64,000 bases of DNA from Chlorops oryzae (lineage: Eukaryota > Arthropoda > Insecta > Diptera > Chloropidae): contig CM035806.1 in the NCBI GenBank assembly GCA_020466095.1, positions 96,704,136 through 96,768,135 of the forward strand, in the 5' to 3' direction. The number at the start of each line of letters is the position of its first letter. The stretch's first letter is position 1. Both the position numbers and the translations under genes were made by a program. The notes beneath the pieces were generated by a model. The model did not search any database, was not told the origin of the DNA, and saw only the letters and a list, made by a program, of their open reading frames with translations. Positions 10,446-21,539 of this stretch are shown one piece after another.

Positions 10446-11650
10446 AAAAGCTTCAAATTCGAAACATAGGTTGACAGAGTGGATTGATGAGTGTAGTAAA
10501 AAAACTCATATGGCATATTATTGCCACGCCTACCAGTTGAGATTTTTGGATTTTTAGAAATAGTTTTATTTTCCTCAAATTCCGATTAGGTTAAATTTTT
10601 TCTAGAAAATGAAAATTTAAATAGGTAGAGTTAAGTAGGGGTTTTCACTTAAACGTAAATTTGCCTCCGAGAACTCGAAAACTCGTAAATCTAGAAAACT
10701 AAAAAATTATTGAATGAAATTTTGTATGATAAATTTTACACATTCCGGTTTTTCAATCTTTCCACTTTTAAAGGAATAACCTAAGTGAAAAGATTGAAAA
10801 AGCCTCCCTAAAATCATTCGTGCAATAATTTTTCTTTATTAGGGCCAAAGTACAACAGTCCGTGCGTCGTGTGTGCAACATTCAATGTCCCTCTCTCCCA
10901 ATCTCTCCCGCACGCACGCATTAACTTGGCCGTTAAGCAGAATTTTTCTATTAAAAATCAAATTGTTCATATCTCGAACATTAAGAAATTGAATCTGCCA
11001 ATTGGTAGATTTATCAACACATCCAAAGCATCAGCAGGTCACTTTACATAACCTATCGGAGTGTGAATCAAATCCCAGAAACACCCCTAAAGTAAATATA
11101 TGCCCAATGTATTCGGATTCGTTGCAATATTTTAAAATGCATCATATACATTACATCACAAATAGAAGGCGTGTTATGACACGTTTAAACAAAAAATTGC
11201 ACAAGATGATTTGCAACATGTAAGGATCATCTTATGAAGAGCAAACCTGCACGCCACATATATGGGGAACTGCCATACAAATATCTATATTGAGTAGTGT
11301 TGTATCCAACCGTCGCATTCGCGAATATTCGCCTATTTTTTGAAATTCGCATTCATAAAACTTGGCGAATATTTTGCGAATATTATCGGCGGAAGAATTC
11401 ACTGAACTTAATCAGTCTTTAACAGTAATATTAAGAAAAATTTAAAGACAAATTCATAAAAATTGTTAAACCCGGTTTATGGGATCCAATCTCGCACCAT
11501 TTTCTTAATCCCGGAATCAAATCTTTCGAATAAACGTTTCAAAACTAAGAAAATAAATAATTTCTGAAAAACAAATCCTCGAGCTAATCAACTTTTTGAA
11601 CTGAAAAGTGAATACCCTTAATTCAGTTTTAACAATTTTTTCTCATTTAT
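10446..11650. other. no gene recognised
   Basis: AT-rich sequence with short frames only. Near 11296-11345 there is a stretch rich in ATTCGCGAATATTCGC-type repeats whose ends I could not define. Confidence 0.45.
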
Positions 11651-11662
11651 ATTATTAGCATG

Positions 11663-11906
11663 TGGCTCTGGGATAGCGTAGGGGATGCTATGCTCTTGAT
11701 CCCAGGGTCCGAGGTTCGATTCCCGGCACAGGCAAAACGGAGTGTAATGTTCCAAGCCTAGAACTGGTTTTTTCAAAAATCGCATGTTAGGGGCACACTG
11801 CATTAAAAGACATACACACGCACAAACACAAGAAAAAACTAATTGTGGTATCACAATGGGCCGATAAACGGCCTAAGTGGCATCCACTTCAACCTACCTA
11901 CCTACC
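11663..11906 (+). mobile_element. tRNA-headed SINE with 12-bp target duplication
   Basis: A 244-bp SINE. The head (11663-11735) has an exact A-box TAGCGTAGGGG and an exact B-box GGTTCGATTCC. The body has no coding. The tail runs TGGTATCACAATGGGCC, a hairpin-forming stretch, and then AACCTACCTACCTACC. Perfect 12-bp direct repeats ATTATTAGCATG flank it at 11651-11662 and 11907-11918. The tail motif and TACC repeats also end a LINE fragment at 55434-56011, pointing to that LINE family as the mobilising partner. Pol III transcription from the internal promoter is expected from the boxes. Confidence 0.9.
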
Positions 11907-12309
11907 ATTATTAGCATGGTGATGCTAATAATATAACCAAGTCAAGGATCCGCAGGGATTTCATCTAGCTTATCAACATTCGGTAGTGAATATCGAGGGA
12001 GACATCGGTCGAAGGCCGACTCGATGAAACTATTTTAAAGACTACTTGTAGCAACGTTTCCTCTTATTTTGGTTTTGCATTGAAAATATATATTTCCTCC
12101 TAATTTTTTTTATTTTTCCAACACTGGTCACCTTGAATTACTTTGAAATACGTGGACATTGTTTAAATTTTTTTAGCGCTTGAATGCAGAGACTTTTCTT
12201 GTTGAACGCCACCCTCAAATGCTCATCGCATACCGAATCGCCCACGCAAAAAAGTCAATCACTACCTGCTGCCATCACACACCATAAAAATTTACTGAAG
12301 GTTTGCGAT

Positions 12310-12328
12310 GAAATAAATAAATAATTAA

Positions 12329-12400
<72 letters not shown>

Positions 12401-12434
12401 AAATAAATTAGTAAATAAATAAATAAATAAATAA

Positions 12435-12466
<32 letters not shown>

Positions 12467-12478
12467 ATATAAATAAAT
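12310..12478. repeat. (AAAT)n microsatellite
   Basis: About 170 bp of AAAT tetramers with occasional interruptions. Frames of Ile/Tyr/Leu/Phe on the minus strand across it are by-products. Confidence 0.95.
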
Positions 12479-13662
12479 GAATCAAATAACTGAATACATA
12501 AATCAGTGTCGGCCAAATTTCGATTACCCAAGCACGTGTGCTTGGAAGACAAATTTCTGCCGACGCAGCAGTCGCACACGTATGTATAGAGTATACCGAT
12601 TCGTGCGAAAACCGGTCGGCTGCGTTCGTGTGTGTAAAAAACAAACTTCGTCAATGCAAATCAAATCCAGCGGAAAATTATCTCCTGCATGACAAAGTCA
12701 CCAGTGATATCATCGATGACATATGGGTGACATTGTCATGCATGACATCTTGTTCATGTGCTTGACTCTCATTGGCTACTGAAATTTAAATAAGCTTTTA
12801 GCGTCAGTTCAGCGTTAGGATGAAGTGGCGTAGATGATGACAAAGACGAGAGTAATCAAACTTGGTTTCTATAAATTGACATTTATAGAGAAAAGAGCAA
12901 TGTGCTGCTCTCAAATGCATTTGTCGCCATTGCATCTCTAGCATGATAATGTCACCAGTGAAATCACTGTGCAACAACAAATGCCACACAAAGTGTCATG
13001 CGTACCGGATCCAAAGTAACCGTGACTTCATCGATGATCTCAGAGGGACATTTGACGCTGGGGAGTAACTCACAGCGCATTCACACACGCAATTATGAAT
13101 GTTTAAGTATAGGTTTGGCCATCACTGACATTAATCAAAAAATAATACAAGAAGCTAAGTTTTACTTAGTTTTAAGTCTTAATTAGTTTTTATTCATTCA
13201 TAAATGTTGACTGTTGCAAAGAAACAACAGATTGATCCCTAGAATATTAATGTTTTGTTAATGAGAAAAATTTTCAAGCTTTGTGGAAATTAAATTTACG
13301 AAATTTGGGCCCCCCCCTTCATATGGGGGTTGGGGTGGTCTGATTGCCAAAATTTTTTAAAAAATTTCCTAATTTAATAAACATAAACCTTCGTGCCAAA
13401 TCTCATTTATCTGGCCCCTAATGTAAATAGAATGGGTGAACAATTTTTGAAATTTATTTTTTGTCATTTTGGTGCAAGGATTAAAGTAAAATATTAGACA
13501 ACATTAAGGTAATAGTGATGTTTAACCCTCTAATGCCACAATTTTGTTTTTTTTTTTTCAATGAAAAGTACTAATTTTGGTTAGAAAAACATGAATCTGA
13601 AATAATTATTAGTAGTTTTTTTTTTGGTAATTCGTTCGAAAAAAGTCCGTCTAGAGACGGAG
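12479..13662. other. no gene recognised
   Basis: Fairly balanced composition from 12500 to 13100 with short frames on both strands but no recognised domain, splice pattern or RNA. It is followed by AT-rich sequence with a C-run at 13310-13318. Confidence 0.4.
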
Positions 13663-13706
13663 CACAGTGTCGCGTCTCCATACATCTCGCGGCCAAAAAT
13701 AGAAGG
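13663..13706 (+). mobile_element. Transib-like end with 23-bp-spaced heptamer and nonamer, cut by a gap
   Basis: CACAGTG at 13663-13669, then 23 bp, then CCAAAAATA at 13693-13701. The block is alike in sequence and spacing to 62704-62742 (shared GTCTCCATACA and AAAAATAGAAGG). The rest of the element would run into the assembly gap. Transib ends are known to carry a heptamer, 23-bp spacer and A-rich nonamer. Assignment rests on this arrangement only. Confidence 0.45.
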
Positions 13707-13806
13707 NNNNNNNNNNNNNNNNNNNNNNNNNNNNNNNNNNNNNNNNNNNNNNNNNNNNNNNNNNNNNNNNNNNNNNNNNNNNNNNNNNNNNNNNNNNNNN
13801 NNNNNN
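13707..13806. other. assembly gap (100 N)
   Basis: Exactly 100 N, a scaffold join of arbitrary size. The open frames that span it are not real. Confidence 0.99.
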
Positions 13807-15461
13807 GGCCAAGACGCAAACACATATATTCTATTGTTGCTTGTGCGCCATCTGTTAACTGATAGTGGTAATTCAACTTAAATACAGGGAGATATGCTTT
13901 TTCCCAGTATAGACAAAGGAGAAAAGAGTATAAATATACCCAAAGAGTATAGATATAAAGAGCCTCCAATGTAGCGATTCGATTCTCTTAAGGTTTCTAA
14001 TGATACGCGGTGGTTATTAGCTACCGAGCTGCAACATGCTCGATTGCGTGTTTGGGCATTTGATTCGACGCTTTGGCTTAGCTCGAAAGTGTGCGCAGGA
14101 CGAAGAAGTAATTTGAAGAATGCGCAAATAAGAAATTCATTCATTAAATACGCATGCCCATTTCGCCTGAATCTTGGCAGCGTAGCTAAATGAAGGAACG
14201 AATTGGGAGTGTGAGCGATTATGGAATTCATTCATAAATTACACCTGACCGTATGAATTTGTCGAAATTTGGCAACGTCGAAAAATAGAAACAGAAAATA
14301 TTCGCTTTTCTACTCCCGTAAGAATTGAATGCCTGCCTATGGCTATTTTTAGACACCTCTTCAATTTTCGCATATTCGTACAGGGAAAAGCCAAAAACTT
14401 GAATGCACGAAATTCTTAGAAATTAGCGCATAATAAATGCAAGGTGACATTCTTAATGGGGTTCTACTGTATATTTTGCTATTACTGATTTATGATATTG
14501 GAGCGTCTCAATAAAATTAACGGAAATATTGAAGTGAAATTTCAAGGCTGATGAATTTCAATATGCTTACATTATTTTCACACCCAAAGAAATAACACTG
14601 GTCGGCAATGAAATCCTCCTTTTGAGTTTGAGAAGTGGCTCTAGTAGATTTTGGTCTGCTGAATAATTGAAAAATATCAAAAAAATTCCATCACGTCAGA
14701 ATTTCGAGAAAATCGCGTTTGAAATTTTTGGCACCATTGCTTCATTCCAACTCATTTTTCTCAATTGTGGTTTAAGCTTTTTCAAAATTGTAAAAACTTT
14801 TATATTTCTTAAAGATAATTCTTCAATACTATATATATATATAATACCAAAAATAAATGGAAAAACTTTAAATGAGTTGTGTAAAATGAAGCTCAAAGTC
14901 AAAAAATTGAAAAAATTATATAAAACTTTAATTTTTTTTTAGTTTAAATCATAGCTTAAAATAAGTCCTTTTCACGCAGAAAATGTGAATCAAGATTTCA
15001 TTTTGTGAATAAAAAAAACTACTTTCGTGAATCAAGATTTCGTGAATCAACAATTTTGAATGACAAAACTATGCTACAATTGATTGACGAAAAAATCTAA
15101 ATTTTCTTAATACAATTTTGTATGACTTTTGAATCCATTGGATGAATTCGGCAACACTGATCAAGATAGTGGTGCATTTAAAATCAGTTTATTCGGCTGC
15201 TACGTCAAAATAGGGGCCCAATTTTTTTTTCTTATTTTAAGCTATGGTAATAACACAACCATTAACAGCCTCTTTTTCTATATCGATATCTTTAATGGCA
15301 GGCCAATTAATTCTGTGAGGAACATATCAAATCTCAGAACTGTAGCACAAACCTCTTTCACGATATAAAGGCTTTTCTAAAACAAATCAATTCGGATTTT
15401 CGTATACACAACAAAACATAGCTTTGAATTGAAAAATCCACTTGTTTTTCGTATCGAAAAT
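13807..15461. other. no gene recognised
   Basis: AT-rich. Direct repeats of GTGAATCAAGATTTC occur near 14985-15045. No terminal repeats or coding domain were recognised. Confidence 0.45.
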
Positions 15462-15709
15462 CAATTATGACTAGATTGAATTGAAATAATGGGTCAGGAA
15501 AAAATTAAGTTCGGAATAAAAAATTCCCGGTGGGCCATTTGACCCCCAGTCCGCCCGTGGGCATGCACTACTTTCAAAGTAAACAGTGAACGTAATGATC
15601 AACAACTGTGGGCGCGGCAGTAAACATGTTGAACTATGGAATTAGGCGAATTTTATTCCGAACTTTATTTTTTCCTGGCCCAATATTTCATTCAATCTAG
15701 TCATAATTG
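15462..15709. mobile_element. hairpin MITE, ~248 bp
   Basis: Arms of about 60-65 bp read as near-perfect reverse complements (CAATTATGACTAGATTGAA at the left, TTCAATCTAGTCATAATTG at the right; inner GTTCGGAATAAAA and TTTTATTCCGAAC). The centre is a more GC-rich unique loop. No target duplication is clear. It could fold as a long RNA hairpin if transcribed. Confidence 0.6.
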
Positions 15710-15924
15710 CTTTTCAATATTTTCGAAACGACCTTTTTATTTGGAAATCATTAAAAAGTTTGAAATGAATGCAATTTTTTATTTGCATTAAACTAATATT
15801 TTGAAAACTTCTTTCGATTGGAATACAATCGATGTTTCAATTGGGTCAAACGACTATTTTATTTTGAAATTCGGCTAAGACTAAATAATTTTTCGCATTT
15901 GAACTTATTTTCTTCAATATTGCA

Positions 15925-15998
15925 TGGTGTGGCGTGGTGCATATGGTGCACGTCTTGGAATGCGGTGGTCTTGAGCTCGAGTCCTGTTGGATCGAGGA
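15925..15998 (+). ncRNA. degenerate tRNA-like sequence
   Basis: A loose A-box-like TGGCGTGGTGC and a B-box-like AGCTCGAGTCC (9 of 11 to GGTTCGANTCC) at tRNA-like spacing. No flanking duplication was found. It is either an old SINE head or chance. Confidence 0.3.
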
Positions 15999-16162
15999 AA
16001 GTATTTTATTTTTTTATTAAGTATTAAAACAAATGAAGGACTTTTGATTACACCCAACAAAAATTCCAAACGAAGTTCAATTGTCACTTTTTTCCATTCA
16101 TTTGGGATGGAAAAATTCTTTGCATGTGCAAAGGATTATGAATGTTAATAAAAATAAATTTA

Positions 16163-16230
16163 GGGGCCGACCATATATTACGTCATCATTCAGTGGGGAG
16201 GTAGGGCTGATGTAATATATGGACGGACCC
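16163..16230. repeat. short palindromic repeat, GGGGCCGACCATATATTACG type
   Basis: GGGGCCGACCATATATTACG is answered by GTAATATATGGACGGACCC some 30 bp later. This GGGGCCGTCCAT-type sequence is, to my knowledge, a common dispersed repeat in insect genomes. Probably a miniature element or remnant. Confidence 0.5.
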
Positions 16231-18241
16231 TTCTGAGAAACGAAAAAATTGCTTTCCTCATTTCTATTTTAGCAAAAAGCCTTTCAAATCGCTAGCTGAC
16301 ACGCAGAAAATCCAAACAGATTCTCCACCTGCTTTAAAAAAATCCGAAAATGCATATTAAAAATTCCAGATTCCTTTTGCCCATTTAAATCAGCGTACGA
16401 AGAACGGAAAACTTCAAAAGGACTAAGAAAAACTCTTGCTATTTTTATACTCTTTGCTCTTTTTGGAAGAGTGAATTTTAATTTTATTGAAAATGCGCTC
16501 CATAAGACGCGATTTTTATGCTAAATTTATCGTGTAAATTAATCGTGTAAAGCTCTTCCAAAAGAGACTTCGTTTTGTCTAACGCGAAAAAACTTAACGG
16601 AGTAAGCACCATGGATTTTCATTTCGAAAATATCTTAAAAGATGCGAAGAAAATGCGATTTTTTCCGATTATCTATCGACTTTAACAGCACATATCTATT
16701 GAAACATATGTGAATAGCCAGCAATTCAGACATTTTCAGCAAAAATGGCGGTGGAAACCAAGAAGAAATGTAAGAAACCCATTCCTTTGTTTCAATGAAA
16801 AAAATGAAGGCGAGCGAGTATGCTGGACATACGCAATTCGATTGTAAACAAAAATCAGCTGATTTGAAATATGCTACATGCAAAATGCTAATGGAAACAC
16901 CAATCTCAAAAATTCGCATCTTGAAGATGCGAAAGCAAGATGCGGCTATAGTGGAAACAGCCTCTTACACATACAAAATGAAGAATTTTTTACTTTTTTA
17001 AAAAATATACATTTTTCATATAAGTTGTATAATAAAAAATATGTTTCAATAATAGATAGATACAAATTATTTATTTTAACTTCAAACATTACGTTGTTAA
17101 TTAAAACAAACCGAAAAAGTGAAGAAAAGTCAATAGTTTCTGTCATGAAAATCTGTTGATAACAACGATAATTGGAAAATGTGTACTTTAAAAAATGAAC
17201 AAACTATGTACTTAAAATATCAATCATGGGCTGTTGCTCGGGCAACGTGAATTTGGTATCGTACACTATCCGTGTGACACTAATACAAATGCCAAAAAAG
17301 CATAGGGCTTGCACAACACTGATCTAAATGTTTTATTTAATTTACTATTTGCCCAAAGCTTCCTGGTCTGACATGTATCTGAAATTTCTCGAGCTTTTAC
17401 TGTACTCTTGCAAAAAAAGGAAAAAAATTATTCACGTGGAACGTTTGTGCGTTTTACACACACACTTACTTACGGCAGTAAGTCGTTTGCCTATTGGCTG
17501 AGAAAACTTTTTCGCGAAGAAAATTTTGCGCGAAATGTTGTGGGAACATCCCTCGTTCGCTTCTGCGAAGAATTTTCGGGTTTGAGTACCATCAATTCTC
17601 AAAAGCCGCATAGTTTATGTCTGGTTCTCCTTTCTTATTGAAAATGAAAATCTATTATTTAAATCTCTGAATCCAGGCTTAGGTTTCGCCATAACCTCAA
17701 AAAAAAAAAAAACAAATGACCAAAAACACCCATCAGCAATTTTTACGGATTGGTTGACTATTGCTTTGAATCTCGGTTAGCCTTTTAAACTAACTTTGAG
17801 TGCAATTCATACCCTTGAATTATAGCATCAGAAATATATTATTTTCGTATCCAGTTTGGTTGATGTCTGCATGACTTTTCAATCGATTTCTAGTCAGTTG
17901 TGATGTAGTTGGCATAAAGTTAAATTTTAGAAATTTCCTATATTGCGCTTGTTTGATGTCTAGATGACTTTTTAACCGATTTCTAGGCAGTTGCGAAAAA
18001 GTTCGATTTTCATTAACTTATTTACTAATCGGTTGATAAAAGTCCTGCAGGGTAGGTTGAAAACTAGAAGCCACCACTGATAAGCATGAGCATATTCGAC
18101 ACATGAGCAATTGAAACGTTTTTGAATTCGAATGTACATTGTTGACCTTATTCTAAAATAAGATTTCCAATGGGAAAAAAATCTTCAAAAATTTCTTCAC
18201 TCTTTTCTCTACATAAAAAACTGTATAGCAGGATTCGGCTG
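16231..18241. other. no gene recognised
   Basis: Several short frames (for example at 16795-17159) lack recognisable domains and overlap on both strands. Small hairpins such as CGCATCTTGAAGATGCG occur near 16916. Confidence 0.4.
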
Positions 18242-18244
18242 TAA

Positions 18245-18629
18245 AAGCCTATACTGAGATATGCAGTAACTACTTGCACATTAGGAGCCAATTCGCTACA
18301 ACGTCGTAAGTGTGAGAGAGACAACTATATTCACGCTTCTTGAATTCTTCAAAGTATGCCAACAATTTAACACCTTCGAAGTCGGTGTCAGTATTTCATT
18401 TGAAAAATGTGCCGCAATCAGCTGTCCTGGCATTTACTTCGCATAAAAAATGAACATGTTCATTTCTATGGCGAAGTAAAGCAGACAAGTCGCATGCAAC
18501 CCTGCGCACATGATTACTTGACATCTCAGTATAAGCGAAAGTAAAGTATTTACTTCGAAGTACTTTTCAATTTTTTTTGCACGTATTTCTTATCGGAGCT
18601 TTACTTACTGCATATCTCAGTATAGGCTT
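18245..18629. mobile_element. 385-bp MITE, TAA flanks
   Basis: Perfect inverted ends AAGCCTATACTGAGATATGC and GCATATCTCAGTATAGGCTT, flanked by TAA at 18242-18244 and 18630-18632. The 3-bp TWA flank matches PIF/Harbinger behaviour, though the ends differ from the TWA family at 9310. It lies 40 bp left of the CCCAGTAG element. Confidence 0.65.
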
Positions 18630-18668
18630 TAAAACTGAAAATCATTTCGTTCATATTTACTTCAAGAA

Positions 18669-19518
18669 CCCAGTAGTCAGCGGAGCCACCACAACACTAG
18701 CGATTTCACTAGTCACTGGGTGTCGGCGATCGGTCCCTTTCCTATCCAAGACGCTGGCGAATTTAACATTACGATCTCATTGCCGGGGACAGGTCGTCCT
18801 TTTATGCGCCACCTTTAACCAGTCATTTCGCTAGCGAAAAGGGGCAGGAAAATGGCCTAGCACCAGCGACTGAGAAAAAAGAAAATTTTCATTTTTTGGC
18901 TTGAATTTTTTTAAATTTATTTATTTTATTAATTATTATATTTTTTTGTTTATCTATTTTTTATTTTAAATCTTTTTTATCTGGGCGAACGCCTTAACTA
19001 TTACGCTAAACGAACGAATTTAATTTCTTGGTCAAAATGCTCACTTGAGTTTAGCGTTGCTCAGATTTTGGGAAACGTATTTAACGAATTTTTTCACTCC
19101 AAAAATTGTTTACTTGAAAATGAACCATTAAAAAAAAAATAATAATAAAACCTTAAAAATTTAGGGGGAAATGTTTGTCTTCCAAAATAACTGAACTATG
19201 AACAAAAAAAAAAACTAATTTATAAAAAAAGTAAAAAAATTAGGAAAAATTCTAGCCGACCGCAGGGATTGAACCCCGAACCTCCCGGCTGTCGAGTCAT
19301 AGTTTGAACCACTGCGCTATCGAACGCTTGACGAGCAAATGATCAGAATGCGACGTAAAAGCAGACAACAGCAAAAACAATCATACGCAGCAAATAGGGA
19401 AATGTGAGCTGAGGCCTTTCTACTCTTTCAGGTTCATGTGGTAGGCGAAATGGCTAGTCATCGAGGACTGGCACTTTGGCATGTCACAAATATCGGGGGC
19501 GACCTACTGACTACTGGG
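18669..19518 (-). mobile_element. CCCAGTAG element, copy 1, with tRNA-like core
   Basis: An 850-bp non-coding element with inverted ends CCCAGTAGTCAG and CTGACTACTGGG and flanking dinucleotide AA on each side (18667-18668, 19519-19520). The left subterminal part repeats that at 58898. The interior is the same core, inverted, as in the CACCGAG element at 5874-6777, including tRNA-like module 1 (19256-19330, minus) and a truncated module 2 (about 18985-19020). No transposase. The 2-bp flank that is not TA fits no superfamily I can assign firmly; CMC-type elements can make 2-bp duplications. Confidence 0.7.
19256..19330 (-). ncRNA. tRNA-like module 1, best preserved copy
   Basis: On the minus strand TAGCGCAGTGG fits the A-box exactly and GGTTCAATCCC fits GGTTCRANYCC exactly, at tRNA-like spacing, with a GC-rich T-stem on both sides of the B-box. 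It is embedded in the CCCAGTAG element, so it is read as the Pol III promoter of a transposed core, not as a host tRNA gene. Confidence 0.55.
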
Positions 19519-19864
19519 AATCTTTTATATATGTATGTATAGATGTTTGGAGAAAAACGCCTTTAAAGCAAGAGACCTGTTATTTTATTTTTAGAGATTG
19601 AAAGAATAATATTTACGTTTTTAAATAAGAGTTATTCAAAAGAATAATATTTTTTCGTTGATCATAACTTTTATTTAAGATTTTGTTTTTTGTTTTTCCG
19701 TTTCTCATAATTATTTTAAAATTTTTTTTTATTTTTACGTTGCCAGTATTTGTTATTAGGGTGTCCCAAAAAAAACTAAAGAAATTTTTCTTAACGCATA
19801 GTCTCCATTTTTTTCCCCTAAATTTTCCGTATTAGCTTAAATATTAAATATTTTTGGGATTGGA

Positions 19865-20177
19865 CAGTGCCGGATTAAGGTAGGGCTAGATGGGGCTATA
19901 GCCCTGGGCCCAAACTGGCAACGGGCCCCGATATATGTTATCATCAAAATAAGTATTTGAAAAAAAATGTTTCGAGTAAAATCACTTTAAAGTTTAAAAA
20001 TCAATGAAATAAAAAATTAAAATATACATATATATAAATTGTTTATCTTTTGAACGAATTTATATTGTACTAATAACTCATCTTGAACATATATTGACTT
20101 TAGCAGTTATTCCATATTTCAAAAAACTGCGCCAAATAGAGCATCAGGGGGCCCCATGACACTCTATTCCGCCGCTG
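19865..20177. mobile_element. hAT-like MITE, CAGTGCCGG ends
   Basis: 313 bp with ends CAGTGCCGGATTAAG and, in reverse complement, CAGCGGCGGAATAGAG. Flanks GGATTGGA (19857-19864) and TGATTGGA (20178-20185) agree in 7 of 8 positions, as expected for an aged 8-bp hAT duplication. No coding. Confidence 0.65.
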
Positions 20178-20544
20178 TGATTGGATTACGGATAACCCGT
20201 ACAAAATTGTCTTCGAATGAATCCCCCAAAAATATGCATCGAAAAATTTTGATATAGAAAATCGTGGTTTTTCTTTAAAATATTGTTCAGAAATATCGTG
20301 AAATTATGTTAATCATGTAACATAGATCGAACAAAATTTGACAGGAAAACACTTAAACCTAATAGGAAAATTTAGCCTAAATATATAGCCTGATTTTTCC
20401 ACCTGATCTGGTAGAACTCTTTCTATTTACAAACTGTAAATAAATTTTCTTAAGTTGGATTTTAATAAATATTTTGGAAAAAATTATTAATTTTGAAATT
20501 CGTTTTGCATATTGGCAAGTCCAGTCACTCTACAGGTTAACACC

Positions 20545-21202
20545 TAGGGCTGCCAACCATACTTTATTTCTGATCGATGTACTTTATACTTTCTTAGAAC
20601 AATAAAGTATCCTAAAATACTTTATCTTTAATATTTTATTTTTAATATATATATTAAAATTATATATACAGCAGTTTTTACCAAACACACATCATGAAGT
20701 TCTTTTTTGGCTTTTTTGCTACATTATATTGCTTTTTTTCTCCTAACAACAAATTCTCTCATCGACAATTTTATTTTTCAGGTCCACTGAAATTCATTAT
20801 AGAGAGTTTCGATGGTTTTGAGATTGAATACATGTTCAATCGCGGAAATCGCAATTATGGCAACTTAAGTACATACTTATTTATTCAAATATAGCGTTAA
20901 TTGCAATTGTAAGTAGGTGAAACAAATCATAGACCAACTACAATGTTCTGCAAGCAACAAAAAGTGTATATTAAAGAACAAAAGTGGACTTACTACTAGT
21001 AAGTTACTAGTATTTCAGTGTGAGAGATAATTTAAATTGAGTATGAAAGCATGTTATTTATTTTTATATTTTTTAAATGTTTTATATGTTCTGTTTTTTA
21101 ATAACAGAATTTAAAAATACTTTATTTTTTAGTAAAATACTTTAGTTTTTAAGTACTAAATAAGCTTAACTTTATTTTGCCCTTAGAAAGTTGGCAACCC
21201 TA
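20545..21202. mobile_element. hAT-like MITE, TAGGGYTGCCAAC ends
   Basis: 658 bp. Ends TAGGGCTGCCAAC and, in reverse complement, TAGGGTTGCCAAC. Perfect 8-bp duplications TTAACACC at 20537-20544 and 21203-21210. Interior AT-rich with repeated ACTTTA/TAAAGT motifs near both ends. The 66-residue frame at 20694-20894 has no recognisable domain. Confidence 0.8.
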
Positions 21203-21539
21203 TTAACACCCGTCACAGTCATTCTGACCAGAAAATAAGTAATTTCAACGCCTAAATGCTTTTAAACGTTTTATAAATCTACAAATATTTAAAAGTGAAA
21301 CGTAAAAACTCAAAAAGCAGATAAAAGGGGCAGAAATTCCATGAAAACGTTAAATAAGTTTTCGTTAAAAAAAAGTATAAATTATGACAAACACATCGCT
21401 CGTGCGATTGCGGTGAAAAAAGAAGGGTGTCAAAACAACTTCCAGAAATACACTCAGAAAATTATTGAGATCTAAAAATAAGAAAAAAATCTTGAAGCTA
21501 GAATGTAAAATCCTTCTTTTTTTTCAATCTTAAGATTTA

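Noticed and set aside
9839..10516. 162-residue plus and 206-residue minus frames
   Set aside because: Both arise from the stop-free GA decamer repeat; mirror-image open frames are a composition effect.
11296..12135. hAT-type element with AGTGTTG and CAACACT tips
   Set aside because: The tips are only about 7 bp and the 8-bp flanks do not match, so the pairing may be chance.
13571..13969. frames spanning the first gap
   Set aside because: Translated through 100 N; not real.
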